Positions 35,740 to 40,955 of a DNA stretch of 41,906 nt are shown piece by piece. The stretch is from a virus. How positions within the stretch are numbered: position 1 is the first letter of the stretch; each line of letters begins with the position of its first letter. The translations under genes were made by a program, and so were the position numbers. The notes beneath the pieces were generated by a model, which made no database searches, had not been told where the DNA came from, and saw only the letters and a list, made by a program, of their open reading frames with translations. The stretch spans positions 1 through 41,906 of IMG/VR virus record IMGVR_UViG_3300017750_000023; one strand, 5' to 3'.

Positions 35740-36191
35740 GGCAGTAGAATAAATAGGGCGCCTGCGGCTACTGTACCGCCAATTATTAAAGTAGTAAATC
35801 CAACTAAGATTTGTTGTAATAAATGCTCTCTTTCTCGTCGTTTTCTGGCTACCATAGCCATTTGCTGCTTTCTTGCGTGCTCTTGTTCTGCTTTAGCTTG
35901 TTGAAAGCTTTTAAGCATTTCAGGGTCTATCATAGCTAACAGATCATGGACATCTTTCCAGTGTCTCTCATAGCTTTTCTTAATCATTGTAAGCTTGAGC
36001 AGCTCGCTTTGACTAAGAGGGTTAAAAGTACTGGATTTTCTTCTTACCTCAAATTCAGTAACTGCTTCCCCAAAGTCACTGATGGTACCCATGAGCTGCT
36101 GCATTCCTTGACCGGTTTCATTGGCTTTTTGTATAAGACCATTTATCTGTGACAAAATAGTACTGGCCATCACTACTGATTCTATAACCAT
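35736..36191 (-). CDS. Helical protein with C-terminal membrane anchor (151 aa)
   Basis: Long helices (ILSQINGLIQKANETGQGMQQLMGTISDFGEAV; SELLKLTMIKKSYERHWKDVHDLLAMI), a basic segment (ARKQQMAMVARKRREREHL) and one C-terminal hydrophobic segment (VGFTTLIIGGTVAAGALFILLP). Tail-anchored topology. Similar proteins occur in the small-gene cluster of other marine phages as far as I recall, with no known function. Possibilities are a lysis accessory or membrane-associated assembly factor. The start is uncertain by 7 codons (ATG at 36191 or 36170); neither has a strong SD. Confidence 0.6.
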   Translation of the reverse strand: MVIESVVMASTILSQINGLIQKANETGQGMQQLMGTISDFGEAVTEFEVRRKSSTFNPLSQSELLKLTMIKKSYERHWKDVHDLLAMIDPEMLKSFQQAKAEQEHARKQQMAMVARKRREREHLLQQILVGFTTLIIGGTVAAGALFILLP

Positions 36192-36194
36192 GGT

Positions 36195-36500
36195 CTACCA
36201 CTTTACTTTGTCCGCCCAGTATGCTGCGGACATCTTGCCCTTTGCAATATTCTTTGCATGTCGGGCTTTGAATGAAGCACGTTTACGCTTCATTGCTTCG
36301 CTTTCTCCTTTCTTAGGTTTACCGGCTGTTTTTGCTCCTTGCTGACCAAAACGAATAGTTTTAACTTTATCTCCTGATTTGGCTACAACAATGTGTGATT
36401 TCTTTGCATGTCCAGGAGTGCGCTTGGGTTTATTAAAACCAGAGACACCCGCGCGTTTTACTGCAGGATGCTTTTTCTTAACGCTTTTTCTTCTTGCCAC
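36195..36500 (-). CDS. Small Lys-rich protein (101 aa)
   Basis: Start chosen at GTG 36500 (read as M-ARRKSVKKKHP) because GGAG lies 8 bases upstream; a frame extending to 36530 lacks this and overlaps the preceding 32-codon gene more. Strongly basic throughout: KKKHPAVKRAGVSGFNKPKRT, then KSHIVVAKSGDKVKTIRFGQQG, and the end FKARHAKNIAKGKMSAAYWADKVKW. The 'KTIRFGQQG ... RR.SFKARH..NI..GK.S..YWA.K..W' pattern is one I recall in marine phage and some large-virus proteins of unknown function. Possibly binds DNA or RNA. Confidence 0.7.
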   Translation of the reverse strand: MARRKSVKKKHPAVKRAGVSGFNKPKRTPGHAKKSHIVVAKSGDKVKTIRFGQQGAKTAGKPKKGESEAMKRKRASFKARHAKNIAKGKMSAAYWADKVKW

Positions 36501-36576
36501 GTCGTCTTCTCCGCTTTTTCTTTCCTGCAACTTGTCGAGTTATGCCAGGAACCTTGGCTATACTAATACCCGCCAT
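36478..36576 (-). CDS. Tiny Arg/Lys-tailed protein (32 aa)
   Basis: Very short frame: MAGISIAKVPGITRQVAGK, followed by a tail KKRRRRRGKKKKR. The ATG overlaps the TAA of the upstream gene (TAATG), and the last 23 bases overlap the next gene, so it sits exactly in the operon's coupling pattern; without it there would be a 75-base gap in an otherwise gapless cluster. The tail is protamine-like. The same bases read in another frame give the N-terminal extension of the next gene, so part of the Arg/Lys richness is shared. Translation is not proven. Confidence 0.6.
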   Translation of the reverse strand: MAGISIAKVPGITRQVAGKKKRRRRRGKKKKR

Positions 36577-36851
36577 TACTTTTTACCCCGTCTTTTTCTC
36601 CTTTTAACAAAAGTACTAACATTAGTAGGTTTGCCTCCAGGATTGCCGGCCGCTCTTTTTCTACGGACAGCTGACTTTCGTTGCTTTTCAGTAAGACCAG
36701 CGGCTTTGGCAGCAGGAAGACATTTTGGATAACGTTTTTTTCCTGATTTGGTTCTTCCGCATTTTTCAAAGCCGCCGCTCTTTTTAGGTCTGGATATATC
36801 TACCCAATCTTCTTTAAACCACTTAGTAAGACCACCTTTTGGTTTAGCCAT
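36576..36851 (-). CDS. Small basic protein, 'KGGLTKWFKEDWVDISRPK' family (91 aa)
   Basis: N-terminal MAKPKGGLTKWFKEDWVDISRP, then a Cys-containing segment FEKCGRTKSGKKRYPKCLPAAKAAGL with two cysteines 17 residues apart, then very basic sequence (KQRKSAVRRKRAAGNPGGKPT; end KRRKRRGKK). This family is widespread in marine phages and giant viruses in my recollection (domain of unknown function). GGAGAG precedes the ATG and the gene overlaps the upstream one by 8 bases. Likely a nucleic-acid-binding virion or late protein; unproven. Confidence 0.75.
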   Translation of the reverse strand: MAKPKGGLTKWFKEDWVDISRPKKSGGFEKCGRTKSGKKRYPKCLPAAKAAGLTEKQRKSAVRRKRAAGNPGGKPTNVSTFVKRRKRRGKK

Positions 36852-37137
36852 TATTCTCTCCGCTATGGAGTAAGACCTCCAACTCTTTTATCTTTAACTC
36901 TAAGTCTCTAACTCTTGTTACAGTATCACTTACCTCTGGCGGAGGAGAGAAATTATCAATCCACTCGTCATTTTCTTCAACCTCTATTGATACCGCCTGT
37001 AAGTTATGCTCTAAAAAGGCTATTCTCTCCGTAATACCGGTATAAGCCCACACAGATACTGCAGTAAAGGTTACTAACCCTATTAAATTCTTTAAAGGTA
37101 TGGCTAACTCTGTTGCTTCGTTTATCTTTGTGGGCAT
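36844..37137 (-). CDS. Membrane protein with coiled-coil tail (97 aa)
   Basis: One N-terminal membrane segment (IPLKNLIGLVTFTAVSVWAYTGI) followed by long helices (ERIAFLEHNLQAVSIEVEEN and TVTRVRDLELKIKELEVLLH). SD GAGG lies about 6 bases before ATG. Topology (membrane segment then coiled coil) would fit an inner-membrane spanin or a holin partner, but no lipoprotein partner or endolysin is seen here, so this remains open. Similar proteins are common in marine phages in my recollection. Confidence 0.6.
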   Translation of the reverse strand: MPTKINEATELAIPLKNLIGLVTFTAVSVWAYTGITERIAFLEHNLQAVSIEVEENDEWIDNFSPPPEVSDTVTRVRDLELKIKELEVLLHSGENNG

Positions 37138-37176
37138 AATACCTCGCTTATAGACAACTGCCTATCGCTTAGAAGG

Positions 37177-37338
37177 TCACTTTTTTCCGCGCTTCTTTTT
37201 TAAAATAGCTTTTTGAAGTGCTGGAGGCAGCTTCTTTTGAGCGGCTGTTAAGCCTCCCATAGACTTCTTCTTCTTGCCCTTACCTTTCTTGGCTGGACGA
37301 CCTCTTTTCTTTCCGTAAGTTCCTTTACCTGCTGGCAT
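37177..37338 (-). CDS. Tiny Lys-rich protein (53 aa)
   Basis: Begins MPAGKGTYGKKRGRPAKKGKG and continues with a KKKK run, then SMGGLTAAQKKLPPALQKAIL and a basic end KKKRGKK. The GRP core resembles the AT-hook motif (GRP flanked by basic residues), which binds the minor groove of AT-rich DNA. ATG overlaps the TAA of the upstream gene (TAATG). Family style is known from marine phages; DNA binding is inferred. Confidence 0.68.
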   Translation of the reverse strand: MPAGKGTYGKKRGRPAKKGKGKKKKSMGGLTAAQKKLPPALQKAILKKKRGKK

Positions 37339-37523
37339 TACTTTACTCCCATGCGGTATTTCCCGCCTTTGGCTTTATAAGTTTTTACAAGCCACCCATT
37401 TGCATAAGCTGAAGGATATACAGCAAACTTTCGTTTGGCCTGTGCCTTCACTCGTGCGTAAAGTTTTTTATTTGTAGGAACAGGCTTTTTCTTTGCAGCC
37501 TTTTTGCGTTTACGAACAGCCAC
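37338..37523 (-). CDS. Small basic protein (61 aa)
   Basis: Starts with GTG directly after the upstream stop: (M)AVRKRKKAAKKKPVPTNKKLY, then ARVKAQAKRKFAVYPSAYANGW and LVKTYKAKGGKYRMGVK. The pattern 'LYARVKA.AKRKF.VYPSAYANGWLVK.YK..GGKYR' is one I recall as a widespread small viral protein family of unknown function. The conserved Trp/Tyr core and basic tail suggest a folded nucleic-acid-binding module. No SD is obvious, so translation is probably coupled to the upstream gene. Confidence 0.72.
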   Translation of the reverse strand: MAVRKRKKAAKKKPVPTNKKLYARVKAQAKRKFAVYPSAYANGWLVKTYKAKGGKYRMGVK

Positions 37524-37685
37524 TTATGCGTCCGCTGAAAAAAGATCCTTGCTCTTAACCACTGCTGCCGCTTCTTTTTTCTTTTCGCCATTTTCGTAGG
37601 CTTCTGCATCTTTTTGATTGGAAAAGCCCTTTTTTCCTTTATCAGGGTTAATTCCCCACCAAGTATTTCTTTTTTGATAAGCCAT
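37524..37685 (-). CDS. Small protein, 'KRNTWWGINPDKGKKGF' type (53 aa)
   Basis: Begins MAYQKRNTWWGINPDKGKKGF, followed by a charged helix (SNQKDAEAYENGEKKKEAAAVV) and SKDLFSADA. AGGAG stands about 8 bases before the ATG, the clearest SD in the cluster. The stop abuts the GTG of the next gene. No function known to me. Confidence 0.65.
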   Translation of the reverse strand: MAYQKRNTWWGINPDKGKKGFSNQKDAEAYENGEKKKEAAAVVKSKDLFSADA

Positions 37686-37696
37686 TTTTTTATCTC

Positions 37697-37903
37697 CTAC
37701 ACTTGGAATGCAAGTGTTACTACTAGTCCTAATAGGAATAGTATTAGTGCTCCGCCAAACTGTAGTTGACGCTGTTCCATTCTGTCCAATTTCTCATCAA
37801 TATCATCTAGTCGATTAAATGTGGTTTTCCATCTTTCTTCACACTGAACTTCATGACGTAGAAACTGCTCGACAACATTGTCTAGCTTACGATCGTCAGA
37901 CAT
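37697..37903 (-). CDS. XhlA-like coiled-coil/membrane protein (68 aa)
   Basis: N-terminal charged coiled coil (FLRHEVQCEERWKTTFNRLDDIDEKLDRMEQRQ broken into heptads) followed by one C-terminal membrane segment (FGGALILFLLGLVVTLAFQV). This topology and length match haemolysin XhlA-like proteins, which can assist holins. The ATG overlaps the end of the small terminase gene by 8 bases. A lysis role is possible but not shown; no endolysin lies in the window. Confidence 0.6.
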   Translation of the reverse strand: MSDDRKLDNVVEQFLRHEVQCEERWKTTFNRLDDIDEKLDRMEQRQLQFGGALILFLLGLVVTLAFQV

Positions 37904-38354
37904 CTTTTAACAACTTTTCCATGAGCTTACCGTAGTTGCCCTGGCCGAAAGGTACACCTTCATTTATTTGAACATTTGTTTGACTTTTTACGTTTGTAGC
38001 TTGAGCTTTTTCAAGATCAGCTTGAGCCTTAATCTCGTCCATTCTCATCTTATGTGCCATTTGTAACAAGTCTGCTAAATCCTTACTAGAGTAAACTCCG
38101 GTTTCTTTCGCTTCGTCAAGCTTACTTTCAATCATCTCGTCTAGTAAACTTGCAATATTATTTTTGTTGCGATACCCCATATCTAAGTAAACAGTATCAA
38201 TATACTTTTTTACTTCACGTTTGTTGAGCAACTCTACGACTTGGTTTTCAGAAACCCCGAGAGATTGCACGACCCCGTTGATATTGCCGAACTGCAAGTA
38301 ACTATTAGCTACTTCAAGTCCCTCTGGGGAGATTGTAGTTAATTCTTTAGCCAT
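37896..38354 (-). CDS. terS: Terminase small subunit (152 aa)
   Basis: N-terminal helix-turn-helix-like part (GLEVANSYLQFGNINGVVQSLGVSENQVVELL), then KREVKKYIDTVYLDMGYRNK and a long coiled-coil helix (KDLADLLQMAHKMRMDEIKAQADLEKAQA), ending in NYGKLMEKLLKDV. This is the layout of small terminases, which recognise the packaging start. It is the first gene of the operon that contains the large subunit. The promoter -10 box ends 7 bases before the ATG, so the mRNA should begin at or next to the ATG, without any SD. The N-terminus agrees with the family, so a later start is unlikely. Confidence 0.8.
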   Translation of the reverse strand: MAKELTTISPEGLEVANSYLQFGNINGVVQSLGVSENQVVELLNKREVKKYIDTVYLDMGYRNKNNIASLLDEMIESKLDEAKETGVYSSKDLADLLQMAHKMRMDEIKAQADLEKAQATNVKSQTNVQINEGVPFGQGNYGKLMEKLLKDV

Positions 38355-38361
38355 GTTTCAA

Positions 38362-38390
38362 ATTATAGTTGTTAAGGGGTGGAATGTCAA
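38362..38390 (-). promoter_or_regulatory. Promoter of the terminase/small-gene operon
   Basis: Minus strand TTGACA, 17 bases, TATAAT, with CAAAAATAATTC upstream. Only TTGAAAC separates the -10 box from the ATG at 38354, giving a predicted leaderless transcript. Confidence 0.9.
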
Positions 38391-38407
38391 GAATTATTTT
38401 TGAAAGG

Positions 38408-38893
38408 TCATGGAAGAAAACTTGGTGGTGTAGGCCATACCATGTCGTCTGCATGATCTGGGAGAGTAAGACCTTCTGTAATATTTCTCAATGTAGTTCT
38501 GTAGGTGCGAGCTTCGGCTTTCTGCTCTTCTGTTAGAGTATTATCCGATACCTGAGTCCAATCACAACCAGCTAGTTTATTTGTGCGCACTCGCCTTATC
38601 TCTTCTAGAATTAAATCTGTGTCCCACTCGAAAGACCCTGTAGATCTGTTGTACTCTGCATAATCATTAGGAGGAAGACCTATCTTAAAAAATTGCTGAG
38701 TGTCATGATTGTACCAGTGTTGATTGACAAAGAAGTTAGCATTCTCACAACCTTCTAATAATTCGTCTTCATTGACATGTACAGTTCTCATATACCCATC
38801 TTCGGACAACCCCTCTGGATTTGGTGCTGAGGTAGGAAACTGTACATTAAGTATCTTTCCTGTGGTTTCTTCTATATTTACTATAAATTGCAT
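38408..38893 (-). CDS. Tail fibre assembly chaperone (Phage_tail_APC-like, 161 aa)
   Basis: The C-terminal 70 residues match the known pattern 'RVRTNKLAGCDWTQVSDNTLTEEQKAEARTYRTTLRNI' and end MVWPTPPSFLP, the hallmark of the phage tail assembly chaperone domain that accompanies fibre proteins. The N-terminal half (MQFIVNIEETTGKILNVQFP; DWDTDLILEEIR-like) is variable and probably binds the partner fibre. It follows the 249-residue gene with a TAATG overlap, so that protein and/or the 93-residue one are the likely clients. The SD region is identical over 18 bases to that of the tail chaperone at 24947-24964. Confidence 0.8.
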   Translation of the reverse strand: MQFIVNIEETTGKILNVQFPTSAPNPEGLSEDGYMRTVHVNEDELLEGCENANFFVNQHWYNHDTQQFFKIGLPPNDYAEYNRSTGSFEWDTDLILEEIRRVRTNKLAGCDWTQVSDNTLTEEQKAEARTYRTTLRNITEGLTLPDHADDMVWPTPPSFLP

Positions 38894-38908
38894 TAAACTA
38901 AATCTCCT
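38891..38908 (-). repeat. Duplicated translation initiation region, copy 2
   Basis: Identical to 24947-24964 (AGGAGATTTAGTTTAATG on the minus strand). Confidence 0.8.
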
Positions 38909-39642
38909 AAAAGTAATGTGTTTTGAGATGCTAATCCGCCACCACCGCGAGAGGCGCCCGAGAATTCATATACATTTATATATGCTTGATAACTAAAGTA
39001 CCTAATATTGCTAGCATTAAACTGTATTCCTCTTCTCGACATGACGCCCATACTAGTATAACTTGTAGTACCGCCTTGAGTCCCATAGCGCATTTCTACA
39101 TATAGATCCTCGTCATTAGTTAAAATAGATCCATCTGAAGAACCTAATTGAAGTCCTGAGAAAACTTCACATCTTTCGTTTGAACTAAATCTTCTGGAGT
39201 CGACGGCAACTCTGCCATCTGACGTCATAATTTGAACTCCATAAGCATGGTTGAGAATATAAGAACCCGATACATTTGAAGCAGGTACAGCTATAAAGTA
39301 GTCTACATTTCGAAGCGTCCAAGTTGTTTTGTATGCCAGATTGGAGCTGCTAAACTGTACAGTGCTTGAATAAAATCTTATGTATCCATTAGCAATACTA
39401 GCATGTATGCCTTTAGGATGCGATTCACTATATCCATTAACTCCTGTATTTGAAGTATAACCGGAAGCGTCTGTTACTCCTTTTGCATTTACAAAAACAT
39501 AAAAAGAAGATAATCCAGAATAGGATACAGTATTACCACTACCGGAAGCTACAACGACGAGTCCAACATGATTTTTAGATGAGTCATTTACTACAAAAGT
39601 GCCGCTAGCATCAGAGCCACTTATTTCTATTCCATAAGGCAT
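38893..39642 (-). CDS. Fibre-like or tail-decoration protein (249 aa)
   Basis: Begins MPYGIEISGSDASGTFVVNDSS, the same style as the upstream 93-residue protein (MAGYGLQIFGPNGNEIFGS) and as short fibre proteins of other phages ('YGLQ...ASG.l.ld....'). Beta-rich with many Ser/Thr/Tyr; a Gly-rich end (SGASRGGGGLASQNTLLLG). It lies between its paralogue-like partner and a fibre assembly chaperone, joined to both by TAATG overlaps. Probably a second, small receptor-binding structure encoded away from the main fibre operon. Function by context and style only. Confidence 0.6.
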   Translation of the reverse strand: MPYGIEISGSDASGTFVVNDSSKNHVGLVVVASGSGNTVSYSGLSSFYVFVNAKGVTDASGYTSNTGVNGYSESHPKGIHASIANGYIRFYSSTVQFSSSNLAYKTTWTLRNVDYFIAVPASNVSGSYILNHAYGVQIMTSDGRVAVDSRRFSSNERCEVFSGLQLGSSDGSILTNDEDLYVEMRYGTQGGTTSYTSMGVMSRRGIQFNASNIRYFSYQAYINVYEFSGASRGGGGLASQNTLLLGDLV

Positions 39643-39923
39643 TACGAGAGCCTCAAAGCAATTACATCTACGGCAACCGAATAACTCTTACTATTTGATA
39701 AGGTAATTCCACTACTAGTTTTAGTAATAGTAAGTGCCGCACTTGGTCCGTTTACTATAACCTGTACTTTGGCTGAGTTATTAGCATCTGAAACCGAGTA
39801 AAACTGAGAACCGCCCCCAGGGATACTTACAGTAGCACTAACTTCTAAATTTACTTGTCTCGTGTTTGATCCAAAAATTTCATTACCATTAGGACCAAAT
39901 ATCTGTAATCCATATCCTGCCAT
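39642..39923 (-). CDS. Small fibre-like protein (93 aa)
   Basis: Start placed at ATG 39923 (MAGYGLQIFGPNGNEIFG) because AAAGGAGAG stands about 6 bases upstream and the promoter at 39946-39974 precedes it. A frame that extends upstream to 40169 would run through this promoter and the terminator of the neighbouring gene, so it is not used. The N-terminus resembles that of the next gene; the rest is a compact beta domain with a Ser/Ala-rich middle. Possibly the attachment part of a two-protein fibre. Confidence 0.68.
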   Translation of the reverse strand: MAGYGLQIFGPNGNEIFGSNTRQVNLEVSATVSIPGGGSQFYSVSDANNSAKVQVIVNGPSAALTITKTSSGITLSNSKSYSVAVDVIALRLS

Positions 39924-39945
39924 TATTCTCTCCTTTAAGTATGCA

Positions 39946-39974
39946 ATTATAATTGAAGAGCAATAAAATGTCAA
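39946..39974 (-). promoter_or_regulatory. Promoter of the small fibre module
   Basis: Minus strand TTGACA, 17 bases, TATAAT, with CAAAAAAACTTC upstream. Leader about 16-18 bases containing AAAGGAGAG. Confidence 0.88.
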
Positions 39975-39998
39975 GAAGTTTTTTTGAGGTGGTGCAAT

Positions 39999-40024
39999 AA
40001 AAAGGGCCCCGAAGAGCCCTTTTT
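39999..40024 (-). terminator. Terminator after the secreted protein gene
   Basis: Perfect 9-base-pair inverted repeat AAAAAGGGC / GCCCTTTTT with an 8-base loop, 8 bases after the stop codon of the gene at 40033. The T-run is inside the stem, and A's on the other side make it possibly bidirectional. Confidence 0.88.
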
Positions 40025-40032
40025 GCTGAATG

Positions 40033-40368
40033 CTAGAAGGAGAAACGAATCTCAGTTTCCAGCTTGGAGCCGATTGGATCAACTTCGTCAATTTTCGAAC
40101 CTTCCCACTTACCTTTGAACGTAAGAGGGCCATTCTTAATCTTATATCCAACTTCTCCTGAGTAGCCATCAGTGCGGGGGCCTACTTCGAAGTATAAGTT
40201 CTTGTCGCTGTCACCCAATAGAGTGCCGAAACGCAGGTGGTGCACAGTGTCATCACTCAAAAACTCGTCATCTAAAAATCTCAGATCATTTTTGTATTCC
40301 ACATAGGGACCAGCCATTGCAGCGCTGGAAAATACCATGAGACTGATAAAAGATAGTACATATTTCAT
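40033..40368 (-). CDS. Secreted small outer-membrane-like protein (111 aa)
   Basis: Start at ATG 40368 (MKYVLSFISL) with AAGGAG 7 bases upstream; it opens with a classical signal peptide (K, hydrophobic core, then SSAAMA before GP) and a likely cleavage after residue 19. The mature part (GPYVEYKNDL ... VEYK-, FEVGPRTDG, GEVGYKI, LTFKGKWEG) alternates polar and hydrophobic residues and ends in LETEIRFSF, with the C-terminal Phe expected of beta-barrel outer membrane proteins. At about 92 mature residues it is too small for an 8-strand barrel of usual size, so it may be a half-barrel or periplasmic beta protein. Its own promoter, terminator and a small leader ORF indicate independent control. 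Confidence 0.72.
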   Translation of the reverse strand: MKYVLSFISLMVFSSAAMAGPYVEYKNDLRFLDDEFLSDDTVHHLRFGTLLGDSDKNLYFEVGPRTDGYSGEVGYKIKNGPLTFKGKWEGSKIDEVDPIGSKLETEIRFSF

Positions 40369-40378
40369 ATTTTTCTCC

Positions 40379-40423
40379 TTAGTAGGTCCAAAACAGGAGC
40401 ATACGGGGTGTCGCTCCCTCCAT
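40379..40423 (-). CDS. Possible leader peptide ORF (14 aa)
   Basis: In the leader of the secreted protein gene, ATG at 40423 follows GTGGAG by 6 bases and opens a 14-codon frame (MEGATPRMLLFWTY). Its stop codon TAA overlaps the AAGGAG that serves the downstream ATG at 40368. The frame also spans a short 5-bp stem (40396-40400 with 40413-40417). This looks like a coupling or regulatory leader, but a chance ORF is possible. Confidence 0.4.
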   Translation of the reverse strand: MEGATPRMLLFWTY

Positions 40424-40441
40424 TTTTTCTCCACTTTTCAA

Positions 40442-40470
40442 ATTATATGAAGTATAACACCAATTGTCAA
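40442..40470 (-). promoter_or_regulatory. Promoter of the secreted protein gene
   Basis: Minus strand TTGACA, 17 bases, TATAAT, with CAAAAATAATTC upstream (identical over 12 bases to the element at the terminase promoter). Start near 40435, leader about 66 bases. Confidence 0.9.
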
Positions 40471-40595
40471 GAATTATTTTTGCTTGGTGTAGATTTTAAC
40501 TTATACACCGTTTTACGTTTCTGAAAAAACCCAAAGTCGTACGTGAGGAGGTGCCCCGCGCGGCCGCGATAGTCAAGGTCTATTAACCGCCCCCG

Positions 40596-40633
40596 TTCGA
40601 TAGAAAAAATCAATTGACAAATGCTTTCGATAG
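40596..40633 (+). repeat. Direct repeat TTCGATAG, two copies (possible operator)
   Basis: TTCGATAG at 40596-40603 and 40626-40633. The distance of 30 bases is about three helical turns, and the copies bracket the TTGACA at 40614-40619. A repressor or activator site is possible. Confidence 0.4.
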
Positions 40634-40647
40634 GCGCACTATATAAT
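40614..40647 (+). promoter_or_regulatory. Putative early promoter 1
   Basis: TTGACA at 40614-40619 and TATAAT at 40642-40647, but 22 bases apart; TATATA at 40640 would give 20. An A-run lies upstream of the -35. The spacing is not ideal, so an activator may be needed or the -35 may be fortuitous. Confidence 0.5.
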
Positions 40648-40671
40648 CTCATTCACTGACAGGGGGCTACC

Positions 40672-40866
40672 ATGCTTCACCTACTTGGCACTTATTTAAT
40701 CTCGGCGCTGCTAACAATTTCTGTTAGCGTTTCCGGTGTCACTGGCTGGCTGTTTGTTACAACTAGCAACTACTGGCTAACCCAAATCATCGGGGCGGCG
40801 TTAATTGTTTTTGCTTTCATAATGGTCACGGTTGCTTTTGCAATCACTCAATTTTATTCGGAATAG
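40672..40866 (+). CDS. Small two-helix membrane protein (64 aa)
   Basis: Two hydrophobic segments: LISALLTISVSVSGVTGWLFV and IIGAALIVFAFIMVTVAFAI, with a short polar loop (TTSNYWLTQ) between. AGGGGG precedes the ATG by about 6 bases. First gene of the rightward region, so probably expressed early from the promoter above. No family recognised; early phage membrane proteins may protect against other phages or alter host membrane functions, but nothing specific is visible here. Confidence 0.65.
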   Translation: MLHLLGTYLISALLTISVSVSGVTGWLFVTTSNYWLTQIIGAALIVFAFIMVTVAFAITQFYSE

Positions 40867-40900
40867 GGGGGCTGTCCAACTTTTGTCCAGCTTTGGGGCG

Positions 40901-40928
40901 TTGACTAAATCGCTCTATTTGCTATAAT
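40901..40928 (+). promoter_or_regulatory. Early promoter 2 (extended -10)
   Basis: TTGACT at 40901-40906, 16 bases, TGC-TATAAT with the -10 at 40923-40928. Start near 40935, about 20 bases before the ATG at 40956. Confidence 0.8.
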
Positions 40929-40955
40929 ACTCGCACACTAACCAAGGGGACTTAT

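Larger units (their letters stand above)
40471..40671. other. Divergent control region between late and early genes
   Basis: About 200 bases without a convincing gene. It separates the leftward late promoter (40442-40470) from the rightward early one (40614-40647). Holds a GC-rich patch with a palindromic core (CGCGGCCGCG near 40559-40568) and two direct TTCGATAG copies 30 bases apart. The change from AT-rich to GC-rich sequence falls here. Confidence 0.6.

Noticed and set aside
36844-37137. Inner-membrane spanin call for the 97-residue membrane/coiled-coil protein
   Set aside because: No outer lipoprotein partner and no endolysin are visible, so the topology alone does not support it.
39642-40169. 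Upstream extension of the 93-residue gene to 175 residues
   Set aside because: The extension crosses a promoter, a terminator and the end of the neighbouring gene; the internal ATG at 39923 has a strong SD.
40033-40434. GTG start that lengthens the secreted protein to 133 residues
   Set aside because: It would place 22 charged residues before a clean signal peptide; the ATG at 40368 has a good SD.
40467-40652. 61-codon minus-strand frame in the divergent control region
   Set aside because: It overlaps both promoters, has no SD and no recognisable feature.
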